From positions 1 to 10,381 of the forward strand of contig JAAYAS010000144.1 of assembly GCA_012719255.1 (NCBI GenBank): DNA of 10,381 nucleotides. Direction: 5' to 3'. This DNA is from Microbacteriaceae bacterium. Lineage in GTDB: Bacteria; Actinomycetota; Actinomycetes; Actinomycetales; Microbacteriaceae. Within the stretch, counting starts at the first letter, position 1; the number at the start of each line of letters is the position of its first letter. The position numbers and the translations under genes are program-made. Positions 1-6,256 of this stretch are shown piece by piece. Under the pieces are notes generated by a model. That model was not told the origin of the DNA. It worked only from the letters and a program-made list of their open reading frames with translations, and ran no database searches.

Positions 1-838
1 CGCCGTCGAGCAGGAGCCCGATCGCGCCGATGACGAGGATCACGACGAGCATCTCGTCGTAGGCGAAGCGGTCGCGGGCGTTGAGGATCTGGTAGCCGAG
101 GCCGCTCGAGACGCCGATCATCTCGGCCGGCACGAGCACCACCCACGACACGCCGATCGCCTGCCGGATGCCCGTGGCGATCTGCGGGCGGATGCTCGGC
201 AGCACGATCCAGCGCAGCCGCTCGCGCTCGGTGGCGCCGAGGGTGCGCGCCACCTGCAGCAGCTCGGGGTCGACCGCCTTCACGCCCGCCGCCGTGCTCA
301 GCGCGACCGGCCACACGGCCGCCGCGGCGACGAGGAACGCGACCGGCGCATCCCCGACGCCGAACAGCGCCACCGCGACCGGCGCCCACGCGAGCGGCGA
401 CACCACCCGGAGGAACTGGATCGCCGGGGAGGCGGCGAGCGCGGCGGTGCGGGAGGCGCCGATCGCGAGGCCGATGCCGACGCCGGCGACGATCGCGAGC
501 AGCAGGCCGGTGACGAGGCGGCGCACGCTCGCGACGGTGTCGGGCACGAGCGTGCCGCGCTCGACGAGGGCGGCGAACGCGGCCGGCACCCGGTCGGGCT
601 GCATCGCGGCGAGGATCGGGTTGCCGGCGCCGGCGATCGCGGTGAACAGCCACCACAGCCCGACCGCGGCGAGCGCCCCGACCGCCACCGTCCCCAGACC
701 GGTACTCGCACCTGCAACTCCCGGTCGGAGGCGGCGGGCAGGTGCGGGTGCGGGGGTCGCGGGCGCGGCGGAGCCGTCCTCGTCGATTCGACCGGGAGTC
801 GTCCCTGCAAGTACCGGTCGGGTGGTGGGGCGGGTCAT
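1..838 (-). CDS. ABC transporter permease, NrtB/SsuC/TauC-like (partial, C-terminus outside window)
   Basis: This is the membrane subunit of an ABC importer. The open frame runs from an ATG at 838 off the left edge, so 279 residues are visible. A low-complexity Ala/Pro/Arg N-tail (1-49) leads into a first membrane helix (about 50-70, with VGLWWLF). Further hydrophobic helices lie near 107-127, 148-177, 228-242 and 262-278. The cytoplasmic EAA loop, which contacts the ATPase, is at about 190-225 (LGATERERLRWIVLPSIRPQ, then ATGIR). The later PAEMIGVSSGLGY and IGAIGLLLDG segments are typical of the nitrate/sulfonate/taurine permease family (BPD_transp_1). ATGA overlap with the preceding binding-protein gene supports the start and translational coupling. 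Oddity: residues 7-48 are encoded by a palindromic repeat pair (697-819); removing it leaves a normal short N-tail. A GTG at 688 is a less likely start because it leaves no cytoplasmic tail. The substrate cannot be read from the sequence. Confidence 0.9.
   Translation of the reverse strand, partial: MTRPTTRPVLAGTTPGRIDEDGSAAPATPAPAPARRLRPGVAGASTGLGTVAVGALAAVGLWWLFTAIAGAGNPILAAMQPDRVPAAFAALVERGTLVPDTVASVRRLVTGLLLAIVAGVGIGLAIGASRTAALAASPAIQFLRVVSPLAWAPVAVALFGVGDAPVAFLVAAAAVWPVALSTAAGVKAVDPELLQVARTLGATERERLRWIVLPSIRPQIATGIRQAIGVSWVVLVPAEMIGVSSGLGYQILNARDRFAYDEMLVVILVIGAIGLLLDG
697..726. repeat. Palindromic repeat copy A (in permease coding region)
   Basis: Left arm GACCGGTACT (697-706), 10-base loop, right arm ACTCCCGGTC (717-726). 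The two arms of this copy mismatch at two positions, but both match the arms of copy B (790-819) perfectly in inverted orientation. It belongs to the same family as the copies at 7311-7342 and 8391-8426. It lies in frame in the permease N-tail. Confidence 0.8.
790..819. repeat. Palindromic repeat copy B (in permease coding region)
   Basis: Left arm GACCGGGAGT (790-799), loop CGTCCCTGCA, right arm AGTACCGGTC (810-819). It is inverted relative to copy A, so the segment 697-819 (123 bp, exactly 41 codons) is bounded by perfect 10-bp inverted repeats, with a second nested 11-bp inverted pair inside (717-727 and 789-799). Confidence 0.8.
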
Positions 839-1995
839 GCGAGCTCCTCGGTTCGGGGCGTGCGGTCGATGCGCGCGGCGAGCGCGGCGGGAAGGGCGTC
901 GAGCGGCGCCGGGTCGACGAGCTCGCGGTGGGCGCGCTCGCCGTCGAGCCCGCGGAGGAACCCGTTCGGGGCGTCGGCGAGCGTCGTGCGCATCTCCTCG
1001 ACGAGCAGGGCCGTGTACCCGGCCTGCGGCACCGGCGCGAAACCGAGCCGTTCGCCGTGCCACTCGGGATGCGCCCGCACCGTCACCGGCGACTCCGGGC
1101 CGCGGGTGAGCGCGAGCCGCACCGCGCCCTCGGGCTGCGGCAGGTAGCCGTCGCTGAGCGAGGCGGCCGCGTCGTGACGGTGGCCGTCGCAGTGCAGCTC
1201 GGCCTCGACGAGCGCCGCGGTGAGCGCGGCGACCGCCTCGGGCCGGCCGCGCAGCACATCGCCGCGCACGACGGTCGCGCAGCAGGCGTGATCGCGCCAG
1301 ACGTCGCCGAGGAAGCGGTGCGTGCGGCCGGCGCCGGTGACCTCGGCCATGGCGCCGAACGGGTCGGCGACGGCGAAGCCCGAGATGCTGCCGGCGCCGA
1401 GCGCGGGCACCATGTCGGCCGGCGGCATCGGCACGAGGTTCACCTCGCCGCGCGCCGCGACCGGATCGGCGCGGAACACCGGCGTGAGCCCCTCGGCGCG
1501 GAGCATCCGCTGGGTGATCACGTTGTGGATCGACCACCAGGCGGGGATGCCGACCGAGGTGCCGGCGAGCTGCGCGAGGTCGTCGACCTCGGGCGCGACG
1601 GTGAGCGCCGAGCCGTTCACGTGGTTCCAGGCGATCACCCGGGCATCGGCCTCGAAGCCGAAGCGCAGCTGGACGGCGAGCGGCATGAGCAGGTGGATGA
1701 CGTCGACCCGGCCCGCGAGGAACGCCTCGGCGAGCGACGACCACGAGCGGAACAGCACCGGCTGCGCCACCGGCACCCCGTACTGCTCGTAGAGCCCGCG
1801 GTGGTGGGCGACGAGCAGCGGCGCGGCGTCGGTGATCGGCAGGTAGCCGACCCGCAGCGGCGCGCCGCCGAGCGCGGGGGAGGCCTGCGAGCGGGCGACG
1901 GCGGCGCCCGCCAGCGCGGTCGCGCCCGTGAGCGCGCCGCCGGCGACGAGCGCGCGGAGGAGGGCGCGGCGGCTCAGGCCGGGTGCGGCGCTCAC
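835..1995 (-). CDS. ABC transporter substrate-binding protein, CmpA/NrtA-like, Tat signal
   Basis: This is the extracytoplasmic solute-binding subunit of the importer, 386 aa from a GTG start at 1995. The start is fixed by a GTGA overlap with the ATPase stop. The N-terminus carries a twin-arginine signal (S-R-R-A-L-L at residues 8-13, then a hydrophobic Ala/Leu/Gly stretch to about 33), suggesting export in folded form. The mature protein opens with LRVGYLPITDAAPLLVA, followed by GLYEQYG and a SWSSLAEAFLAGRVDV-type segment. These features are shared by nitrate, bicarbonate, sulfonate and taurine binding proteins (NMT1/NrtA-like fold). A WNHVNGSA motif and an HACCATVVR motif occur in the ligand-binding lobes. 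No lipobox cysteine is seen at the signal end, so anchoring is unclear. The gene couples to the permease through ATGA. The family call is firm; the ligand is unknown. Confidence 0.9.
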   Translation of the reverse strand: MSAAPGLSRRALLRALVAGGALTGATALAGAAVARSQASPALGGAPLRVGYLPITDAAPLLVAHHRGLYEQYGVPVAQPVLFRSWSSLAEAFLAGRVDVIHLLMPLAVQLRFGFEADARVIAWNHVNGSALTVAPEVDDLAQLAGTSVGIPAWWSIHNVITQRMLRAEGLTPVFRADPVAARGEVNLVPMPPADMVPALGAGSISGFAVADPFGAMAEVTGAGRTHRFLGDVWRDHACCATVVRGDVLRGRPEAVAALTAALVEAELHCDGHRHDAAASLSDGYLPQPEGAVRLALTRGPESPVTVRAHPEWHGERLGFAPVPQAGYTALLVEEMRTTLADAPNGFLRGLDGERAHRELVDPAPLDALPAALAARIDRTPRTEELA

Positions 1996-2903
1996 GGGGC
2001 GACCGGGGCCGGGGATGCGGCGGGTGCGGGAGATGCGGCAGGTTCGACGGATGCGGCCGGCTCGGCCGGCGCGCGGTGCGCGTCGTGCGCGGCCACGGTG
2101 CCCCGGGAATCCCCGTCGCCCGGCGCATCCGGGCTCGCGTCGTACCAGGCGCGCAGGCGCGCCCGCAGCGCATCCGGGGCGATGCCGGCGGTCTCGACGA
2201 CTGCCGCGAACCGGCCCGAGCCGTCGAAGTGGCCGACGCGGTCGGCGAGCGCGACGGCGTCGTCGACGTCGTGGGTGACGAGCAACACCGTGAGCCGCAG
2301 CTCGACGGCGAGCCGCCGCAGCCACGTGCGCAGATCGCCGCGCAGCGCCGGGTCGAGCGCCGAGAACGGCTCGTCGAGCAGCAGCAGCTCGGGGTCGACG
2401 GCGAGCGCGCGGCCGATCGCCACGCGCTGCGCCTGCCCGCCCGAGAGCGCCGCCGGCCGGCGGTCGCCGAGCGCGGCGAGCTCGAGCCGGTCGAGCAGCG
2501 CCGCCACCCGCGCATCGGTGACGCGCTCGCGCACCGCCGCGAAGCGGGCGCCGAGTGCGATGTTCTCGCGCACGGTGCGCCAGGGCAGCAGCGCCGGCCG
2601 CTGGGGCACGAGCGCGACCGCGCCGGGCCGCTCGGGGCGGTGGATGCGGCCGGCGTCGATCGGCTCGAGCCCGGCGATCGCGCGCAGCAGCGTCGACTTG
2701 CCCGAGCCCGAGCGGCCGAGCACCGCGAACACCTCGCCGGGGCGGATGCCGAGGGCGACGCCGTCGAGCACCGCCCGGTCGTCGCCGGGGTAGCGGCGCA
2801 CGACGCCGTCGACGGCGAGGATCGGGGCGGCGCTCGCGGCGGCAGCGGCGCTCGCGGCGGTGCCGGCGTCGGCGGTCAGCCCCGCAGTCGGCGGAGTTCC
2901 CAT
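1992..2903 (-). CDS. ABC transporter ATP-binding protein, SsuB/TauB/NrtD-like
   Basis: This is the ATPase subunit that powers the importer, 303 aa. All ABC motifs are intact: Walker A GRSGSGKST (63-71), Q-loop Gln101 in VPQRPALLPW, signature LSGGQAQR (153-160), Walker B LLLLDEP (173-179), D-loop SALD, and switch His211 in THD. The start ATG at 2903 has an AAGGA ribosome site 8 bases upstream and overlaps the end of the dehydrogenase-like gene by 28 bases, so translation is probably coupled. The first ~26 residues are an Ala-rich leader absent from most relatives. The C-terminus (about 258-303) is an Ala/Pro/Glu low-complexity tail with short SPAPA-like repeats. Neighbours show it serves the binding protein and permease downstream. 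Confidence 0.95.
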   Translation of the reverse strand: MGTPPTAGLTADAGTAASAAAAASAAPILAVDGVVRRYPGDDRAVLDGVALGIRPGEVFAVLGRSGSGKSTLLRAIAGLEPIDAGRIHRPERPGAVALVPQRPALLPWRTVRENIALGARFAAVRERVTDARVAALLDRLELAALGDRRPAALSGGQAQRVAIGRALAVDPELLLLDEPFSALDPALRGDLRTWLRRLAVELRLTVLLVTHDVDDAVALADRVGHFDGSGRFAAVVETAGIAPDALRARLRAWYDASPDAPGDGDSRGTVAAHDAHRAPAEPAASVEPAASPAPAASPAPVAP

Positions 2904-4197
2904 TCGAGGTGTCCTTCGGTCGGGGATTGCACGGGGAGGAACGCGGCCTCGCGCAGGCGGCGCGCGGTGCCGGATGCGGCGAGGTAGCCGCGACCGCCGA
3001 CGGCGGCGGCCTCGAGGCCGGTCGCCTCGCGCACGAGCCGGGCCGCGTCGAGGCGCAGGCGCAGCAGTCGCTCGGGCGCGATCGGGCGGGTGGCGCCGGA
3101 CGAGGCCCGCGAGAGCAGCGCGTGGTAGTCGCCGCGCAGCGCGCGCAGCCGCTCGCGCACCTCGGCGCGCCGCTCGGCGAACACGACCTCGGTGATCGAA
3201 CCGGCGAGGGCGGCGTCGGCCTCGTCGGCGGCGCGGCCGGCGAGCCCGAGGCAGAACGCGGTCTGCAGCAGCAGGAAGGTCGGGCGCACCCGCTGCAGCA
3301 GCTCGGCGAACGCGATCGGCAGCGCATCCTGGCCGCGATCGCGACGTCGTCGAGGCGCAGCGAGCCGGAGGCGGTGCCGTCGAGCGCGAGCAGGTCGCGC
3401 AGCGGCCGCACCTCGACGCCGCGGGCGTCGAGCCGCAGGCGGACGATGCGGCGCACGCCGTCGTCGCCGAGCACCGGCAGCACGGCGGTGGCGCCGGGCA
3501 CGAGGTTCGAGGCCCAGGGGAGCGCGCCGTCGAGGCGCCAGCCGTCGCCGTCGCGGCGGGCGCGCACCGGCAGCTCGCCGAGCCCCGACGCGAACTTGAA
3601 GGCCGGGGCCATCGCCGAGGCGCCGAGGGCGCGGCCCTCGACGAGCGCGGCGGGCGGGGCGATGCCGGCGACGCGGTGGTAGGCGATCGTCACCGAGTGG
3701 CCCCACGCGCTGAACGCGGTCGCCACGCACTCGCGGGCGAGGCGCTCGATGAGCGAGGCGGCGGTGGCGACGTCGCCCTCGGCGATCGGCGCGAACGCAC
3801 CGGCGGCGCCGAGCTCGCGGATCGCGACGTGGGTGCCGATCGCGCCGGCGTCGACGTCGGCCGTGCGGCGCGCGATGCTCGCGATCGCGAGGGCGAGCGG
3901 CGCGGATGCGGCGCGGCGCGCGTCGGGGCCGTGCGCGGCCGGCCCGAGGTCGGGGTCCGCATCCGCGCCCTGGTCCCGCACTCCCGAGCCCTGAGTCTGT
4001 CGAAGGGCGATGGTTCGGGCTTCGACGGGCTCAGCCGACGGGACAGACGAGCCCTGAGCCTGTCGAAGGGCGGCGACGCGGGCTTCGACGGGCTCAGCCT
4101 GTCGGGTGGGCTCAGCCTGTCGGGTGGGCTCAGTCGGCGGGATGCGCTCAGCCGGCGGGTTCGGCTCGGCCCGCAGGACGCTCGCGGCCGCGGTCAT
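2876..4197 (-). pseudogene. Acyl-CoA dehydrogenase-like flavoprotein (DszC/SfnC-like?), single frameshift
   Basis: A flavoprotein of the acyl-CoA dehydrogenase fold is encoded in two frames. Residues 1-289 read from an ATG at 4197 (ATGA overlap with the gene upstream) to about 3331. The remaining ~150 residues read in another frame from about 3328 to the stop at 2876. Adding one base between 3331 and 3330 restores a 440-residue protein; an added G would give AEDALP, a typical join. Visible family features are the helical N-domain (about 95-195), a beta-domain with DGWRLDGALPWASN (217-231) and SGSLRLDDVAI (278-288), and a C-terminal helical domain ending GGRGYLAASGTARR and SPTEGHLEWEL. I cannot assign a catalytic base. 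Relatives in transporter operons include flavin monooxygenase-like desulfurisation enzymes, but the substrate here is unknown. Residues ~20-75 are repeat-encoded. The frameshift could be real or a sequencing error; it is the only defect seen. Confidence 0.8.
3986..4133. repeat. Cluster of CTGAGCCTGTCGAAGGGC-type dispersed repeats plus 18-bp tandem repeat
   Basis: GCCCTGAGYCTGTCGAAGGGC occurs at 3988-4008 and 4051-4071. A shorter inverted form, CTTCGACGGGCTCAG, occurs at 4020-4034 and 4083-4097. These make two head-to-head hairpin-prone pairs. They are followed by GGGCTCAGCCTGTCGGGT repeated in tandem (4090-4107, 4108-4125, partial 4126-4133). All lie inside the dehydrogenase-like frame and stay in frame, encoding EPTRQA/EPVEAR/LRQAQG-like peptides. 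This core (TTCGACAGGCTCAG) is, from general knowledge, a repeat scattered through many bacterial genomes. Confidence 0.8.
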
Positions 4198-4790
4198 CCC
4201 TCGGCCCCCTTGCCGAGCGCCGAGGCGAGCGCGCCGAAGCCGGCGATGCCGCTGACGTCGAGGCGGTGCAGCCGGTCGATCGGCGTCGACACCACCTCGC
4301 GGGCGTGCACGACCGCCGCCTCGTCGGGCGCGTCGTAGAAGCAGAGGCACTTCTCGGTGTCCTCGCGCACGTAGGTGCGCAGGAAGCTCACCTCGGGCAC
4401 CTCGGCGTACTTCGGGGCGTTCGCCTTCTTCCGCGTGAGGTAGGCGTCCATGTCGATCTCGGCGGGGATGTCCCACTCGACGAGGTACTCGGCGCGACCG
4501 GCGGTCGCGCGGATGTCGTCGATGTCGGCGCCGACGAGCCGCACCGCGTGCGGACCGGCGATCTCGGCGACGCGGCCGCCGAGCCGCTCGTGCACGGCGC
4601 GCGCGAGCTCGGGGGTGCGGCCCTCGGCGGGCTCGACGATCGTGAACACGCGGCCGAAGCCGGCGGCGACCTGCGATTCGAGCACGCGGGCGTCGGCCGA
4701 CGCGGCGGCATCGGCGATGAGCGCGATGATCGTCTCGGCGTCGTCGCGGGTGGTGGCGGCAGGAACGGTCTCGAAGAGCTGCAGCGGCAT
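4194..4790 (-). CDS. DUF4242 domain protein (SCO4226 nickel-binding-like)
   Basis: This is a small cytosolic protein, 198 aa, and the first gene of the transporter operon. Residues about 101-177 match the DUF4242 pattern: EYLVEWDIPAEI, a charged helix, VSFLRTYVREDTEKCLCFYDAPDEAAVVHAR, then a short strand. The founding member (Streptomyces SCO4226) was described as a nickel-binding protein; whether this one binds metal is not shown. The N-terminal half has a similar layout (VLESQVAAGFGRVFTIVEPAEG at 37-58 against the 136-156 strand pair) and may be a degenerate second copy of the ferredoxin-like fold. I chose the ATG at 4790 because AAAGG lies about 8 bases upstream; the alternative GTG at 4799 would overlap that site. 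The stop overlaps the next start (ATGA). Function in the pathway is unknown. Confidence 0.85.
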   Translation of the reverse strand: MPLQLFETVPAATTRDDAETIIALIADAAASADARVLESQVAAGFGRVFTIVEPAEGRTPELARAVHERLGGRVAEIAGPHAVRLVGADIDDIRATAGRAEYLVEWDIPAEIDMDAYLTRKKANAPKYAEVPEVSFLRTYVREDTEKCLCFYDAPDEAAVVHAREVVSTPIDRLHRLDVSGIAGFGALASALGKGAEG

Positions 4791-4822
4791 GGTGGGCACC
4801 TTTCATCGGGTCGGTGCCACCG

Positions 4823-4851
4823 AAGCTAGGGAGCCGCGCGCCCGCTGCCAA
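4823..4851 (-). promoter_or_regulatory. Promoter of the transporter operon
   Basis: On the minus strand, TTGGCA (4851-4846) and TAGCTT (4828-4823) are separated by 17 bases, a good sigma-70-type match. Expected transcription start is near 4816, giving a ~26-base leader before the ATG at 4790. This supports a single transcript for the five downstream genes. Confidence 0.6.
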
Positions 4852-4888
4852 CGCGCCCGCAGCATCCGCGGACGCCCGGCGACGCCGC

Positions 4889-4936
4889 ATGACGCCGCTT
4901 GACGGAATCGGCCGCGTCGGCGTCACGCGGCGTCAT
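4889..4936. promoter_or_regulatory. 16-bp inverted repeat upstream of the operon promoter (candidate operator)
   Basis: ATGACGCCGCTTGACG (4889-4904) and CGTCACGCGGCGTCAT (4921-4936) are reverse complements at 15 of 16 positions, with a 16-base spacer. GACGCCGC also occurs just before (4881-4888). The repeat sits 38-85 bases upstream of the -35 box, where an activator could bind, and about 100 bases past the stop of the oxidoreductase gene. There is no T-run, so a terminator is less likely. The rest of 4852-5040 is GC-rich and shows no gene. Confidence 0.4.
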
Positions 4937-5040
4937 CGGGCGCCGCCGGGCGCCGTCGCCGGGGTCGCCCAGAGCCGCCGCGGGGGAGGGCTGCCGCGGC
5001 GCCGCCCGAGGGGTCCGGGCCCCGCCCCGCCGCGGGCCTC

Positions 5041-6102
5041 CTACCGGCCCGGGCGCAGGTCGAGCACGTTCTTGCCGCGCGTGCGGCCCGACTCCACGGC
5101 CTCGTGCGCGGCCGCCGCATCCGCGAGGGCGAAGGCGCCGTCGACGTGCGTGCGCAGATCGCCCTGGTCGAACAGCTGCGCGAGCGTCTCGAGCACGCGG
5201 CCGTCGGGCGAGAGCTTCAGCGTCGTCGCGACGATGCCGCGGCCCTCGGCGGCGACCTCCTCGTGCATCGTCGGCCACGACCCGGTCGGCACGTTGATGA
5301 TGAGCCCGCCGTCGCGCAGCACGCGCAGCGAGCGGGTGCCGGTGTCGTCGGCGACGTTGCCGATGAGGTCGACCACCACGTCGACCGGCTCGTCGACGAC
5401 CTCCTCGAACTGCTGCGAGCGGTAGTCGATCACCTCGTGCGCGCCGAGCTCGCGCAGCCACTCGTGGTTGCGCTCCGAGGCGGTCGCGATCACGTGCGCC
5501 CCGTAGAAGCGGGCGAGCTGCACGGCGAAGTGGCCCACGCCGCCCGCGCCCGCGTGCACGAGCACGCGCTGCCCGGTGTGCACGCGCCCCGCATCCACCA
5601 CCGCCGCCCAGGCGGTGAGCGCCGCGAGCGGCACGCCGCCCGCCTCGAGCCAGCCGAGGGTCGCCGGCTTGCGCGACACCGAGAGCATCGGCACCGACAC
5701 GTACTCCGCCTGCGCGCCCTGGTAGTGGGGCGTGAGCAGCATGCCCCACACCTCGTCGCCGGGCTGGAACTCGGCGAGCTCGTACGGCGCCCGCACCACC
5801 ACGCCGGCGAACTCGCCGCCGAGCACGAACGGGTGGTCGATCACCCCGGCCATCCCCTTGCCGGCGCGCGTCTTCGTCTCGATCGGGTTCACGCCCGAGG
5901 CGAGCACGCGCACGAGCAGGTCGCTGTGCACGACGATCGGCAGCGGCACCTCGTCGACCGAGAGCTGCTCGACGCCGCCGACGCCGTGCACGCGCAGGGC
6001 GCGCATCGTCGCGCCGGGCTCGAGGTCGGCGAGGTCGTAGCGCTCGGCGGCGGGGTTCTCGGCGGGGTCGTTCGGGGCGGGGGCGGCGGATGCGGCGGTC
6101 AT
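5041..6102 (-). CDS. NADPH:quinone oxidoreductase-like MDR-family protein
   Basis: A cytosolic zinc-free medium-chain dehydrogenase/reductase, 353 aa, likely reducing quinones, enones or similar carbonyls with NADPH. The GroES-like domain spans about 33-150 (MRALRVHGVGGVEQL; SGVNPIETKTRAGKG; GGEFAGVV; GDEVWG). The Rossmann domain carries the nucleotide-binding HAGAGGVG (183-190) and the NADP-reader ATASERN region (206-212). It ends TRGKNVLDLRPGR, typical of quinone reductases. The structural-zinc cysteine cluster is absent, as expected for this subgroup. The start at 6102 has AGGG 8 bases upstream; it adds about 32 residues to the usual family start, so ATG at 6006 (Met33) is an alternative. 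It diverges from the sugar-kinase gene across a 154-base gap. True substrate is unknown. Confidence 0.9.
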   Translation of the reverse strand: MTAASAAPAPNDPAENPAAERYDLADLEPGATMRALRVHGVGGVEQLSVDEVPLPIVVHSDLLVRVLASGVNPIETKTRAGKGMAGVIDHPFVLGGEFAGVVVRAPYELAEFQPGDEVWGMLLTPHYQGAQAEYVSVPMLSVSRKPATLGWLEAGGVPLAALTAWAAVVDAGRVHTGQRVLVHAGAGGVGHFAVQLARFYGAHVIATASERNHEWLRELGAHEVIDYRSQQFEEVVDEPVDVVVDLIGNVADDTGTRSLRVLRDGGLIINVPTGSWPTMHEEVAAEGRGIVATTLKLSPDGRVLETLAQLFDQGDLRTHVDGAFALADAAAAHEAVESGRTRGKNVLDLRPGR

Positions 6103-6112
6103 GGCGTTCACC

Positions 6113-6148
6113 CTGGCACGCGCGGCTGGTGCCGTGCTGGCACGCGCG
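6113..6148. repeat. 12-bp direct repeat upstream of the oxidoreductase gene
   Basis: CTGGCACGCGCG occurs at 6113-6124 and again at 6137-6148, 24 bases apart. GTGCC/GGCAC also forms a small inverted repeat between them. It lies directly upstream of the oxidoreductase start, where a regulator could bind; no clear -10 box for that gene was found. The link to regulation is inference. Confidence 0.4.
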
Positions 6149-6190
6149 CCGGGGCGCGCCGCGCGCATCCCGGGCGCGACGCGATCCCCC

Positions 6191-6206
6191 GGATGCGTTC
6201 GCATCC
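6191..6206. promoter_or_regulatory. GGATGCG-TT-CGCATCC palindrome, candidate operator
   Basis: Perfect 7-bp arms around a two-base centre lie in the divergent gap and overlap the expected -35 position of the kinase promoter. A repressor site is plausible. Caution: GGATGC is a very common word in this genome type, so chance is a real alternative. Confidence 0.35.
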
Positions 6207-6228
6207 GTTCACCCCCGACGGTTAGGCT
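6199..6228 (+). promoter_or_regulatory. Probable promoter of the PfkB-family kinase gene
   Basis: A -10-like TAGGCT (6223-6228) lies 28 bases before the ATG at 6257, with a weak TTCGCA (6199-6204) 18 bases further upstream. The -10 match is reasonable and the -35 is poor. Confidence 0.35.
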
Positions 6229-6256
6229 CGTCGGGTTGTCTCGAGAGGAGCCCAGC

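Noticed and set aside
742..2793. Long plus-strand open frames antisense to the transporter operon (also 168-1109 and 3906-4829)
   Set aside because: They translate to Arg/Ala/Gly/His-rich low-complexity sequence without domains, typical of the antisense of high-GC genes.
1..2903. Assigning the transporter specifically to nitrate (nrt) or alkanesulfonate (ssu) with gene symbols
   Set aside because: Family-level similarity does not distinguish the ligand, and no nitrate-assimilation or ssuD/tauD gene is in the window.
3986..4133. CRISPR-like array
   Set aside because: The repeats are short, partly inverted and partly contiguous, without regular unique spacers, and no cas gene is present.
835..4926. 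A single 1363-codon minus-strand open frame suggesting a giant fusion protein
   Set aside because: It joins the binding protein, an out-of-frame reading of the ATPase and the first part of the dehydrogenase-like gene only because GC-rich shadow frames lack stops. Each part has its own start, motifs and overlap junctions.
4977..5040. Intrinsic terminator just after the oxidoreductase gene
   Set aside because: Several GC-rich stems can be drawn but none is followed by a T-run on the transcribed strand, and in DNA this GC-rich such stems are expected by chance.
5104..6225. 373-codon plus-strand frame opposite the oxidoreductase gene
   Set aside because: No recognisable domain; the minus-strand frame has a complete quinone-reductase sequence and a ribosome site.
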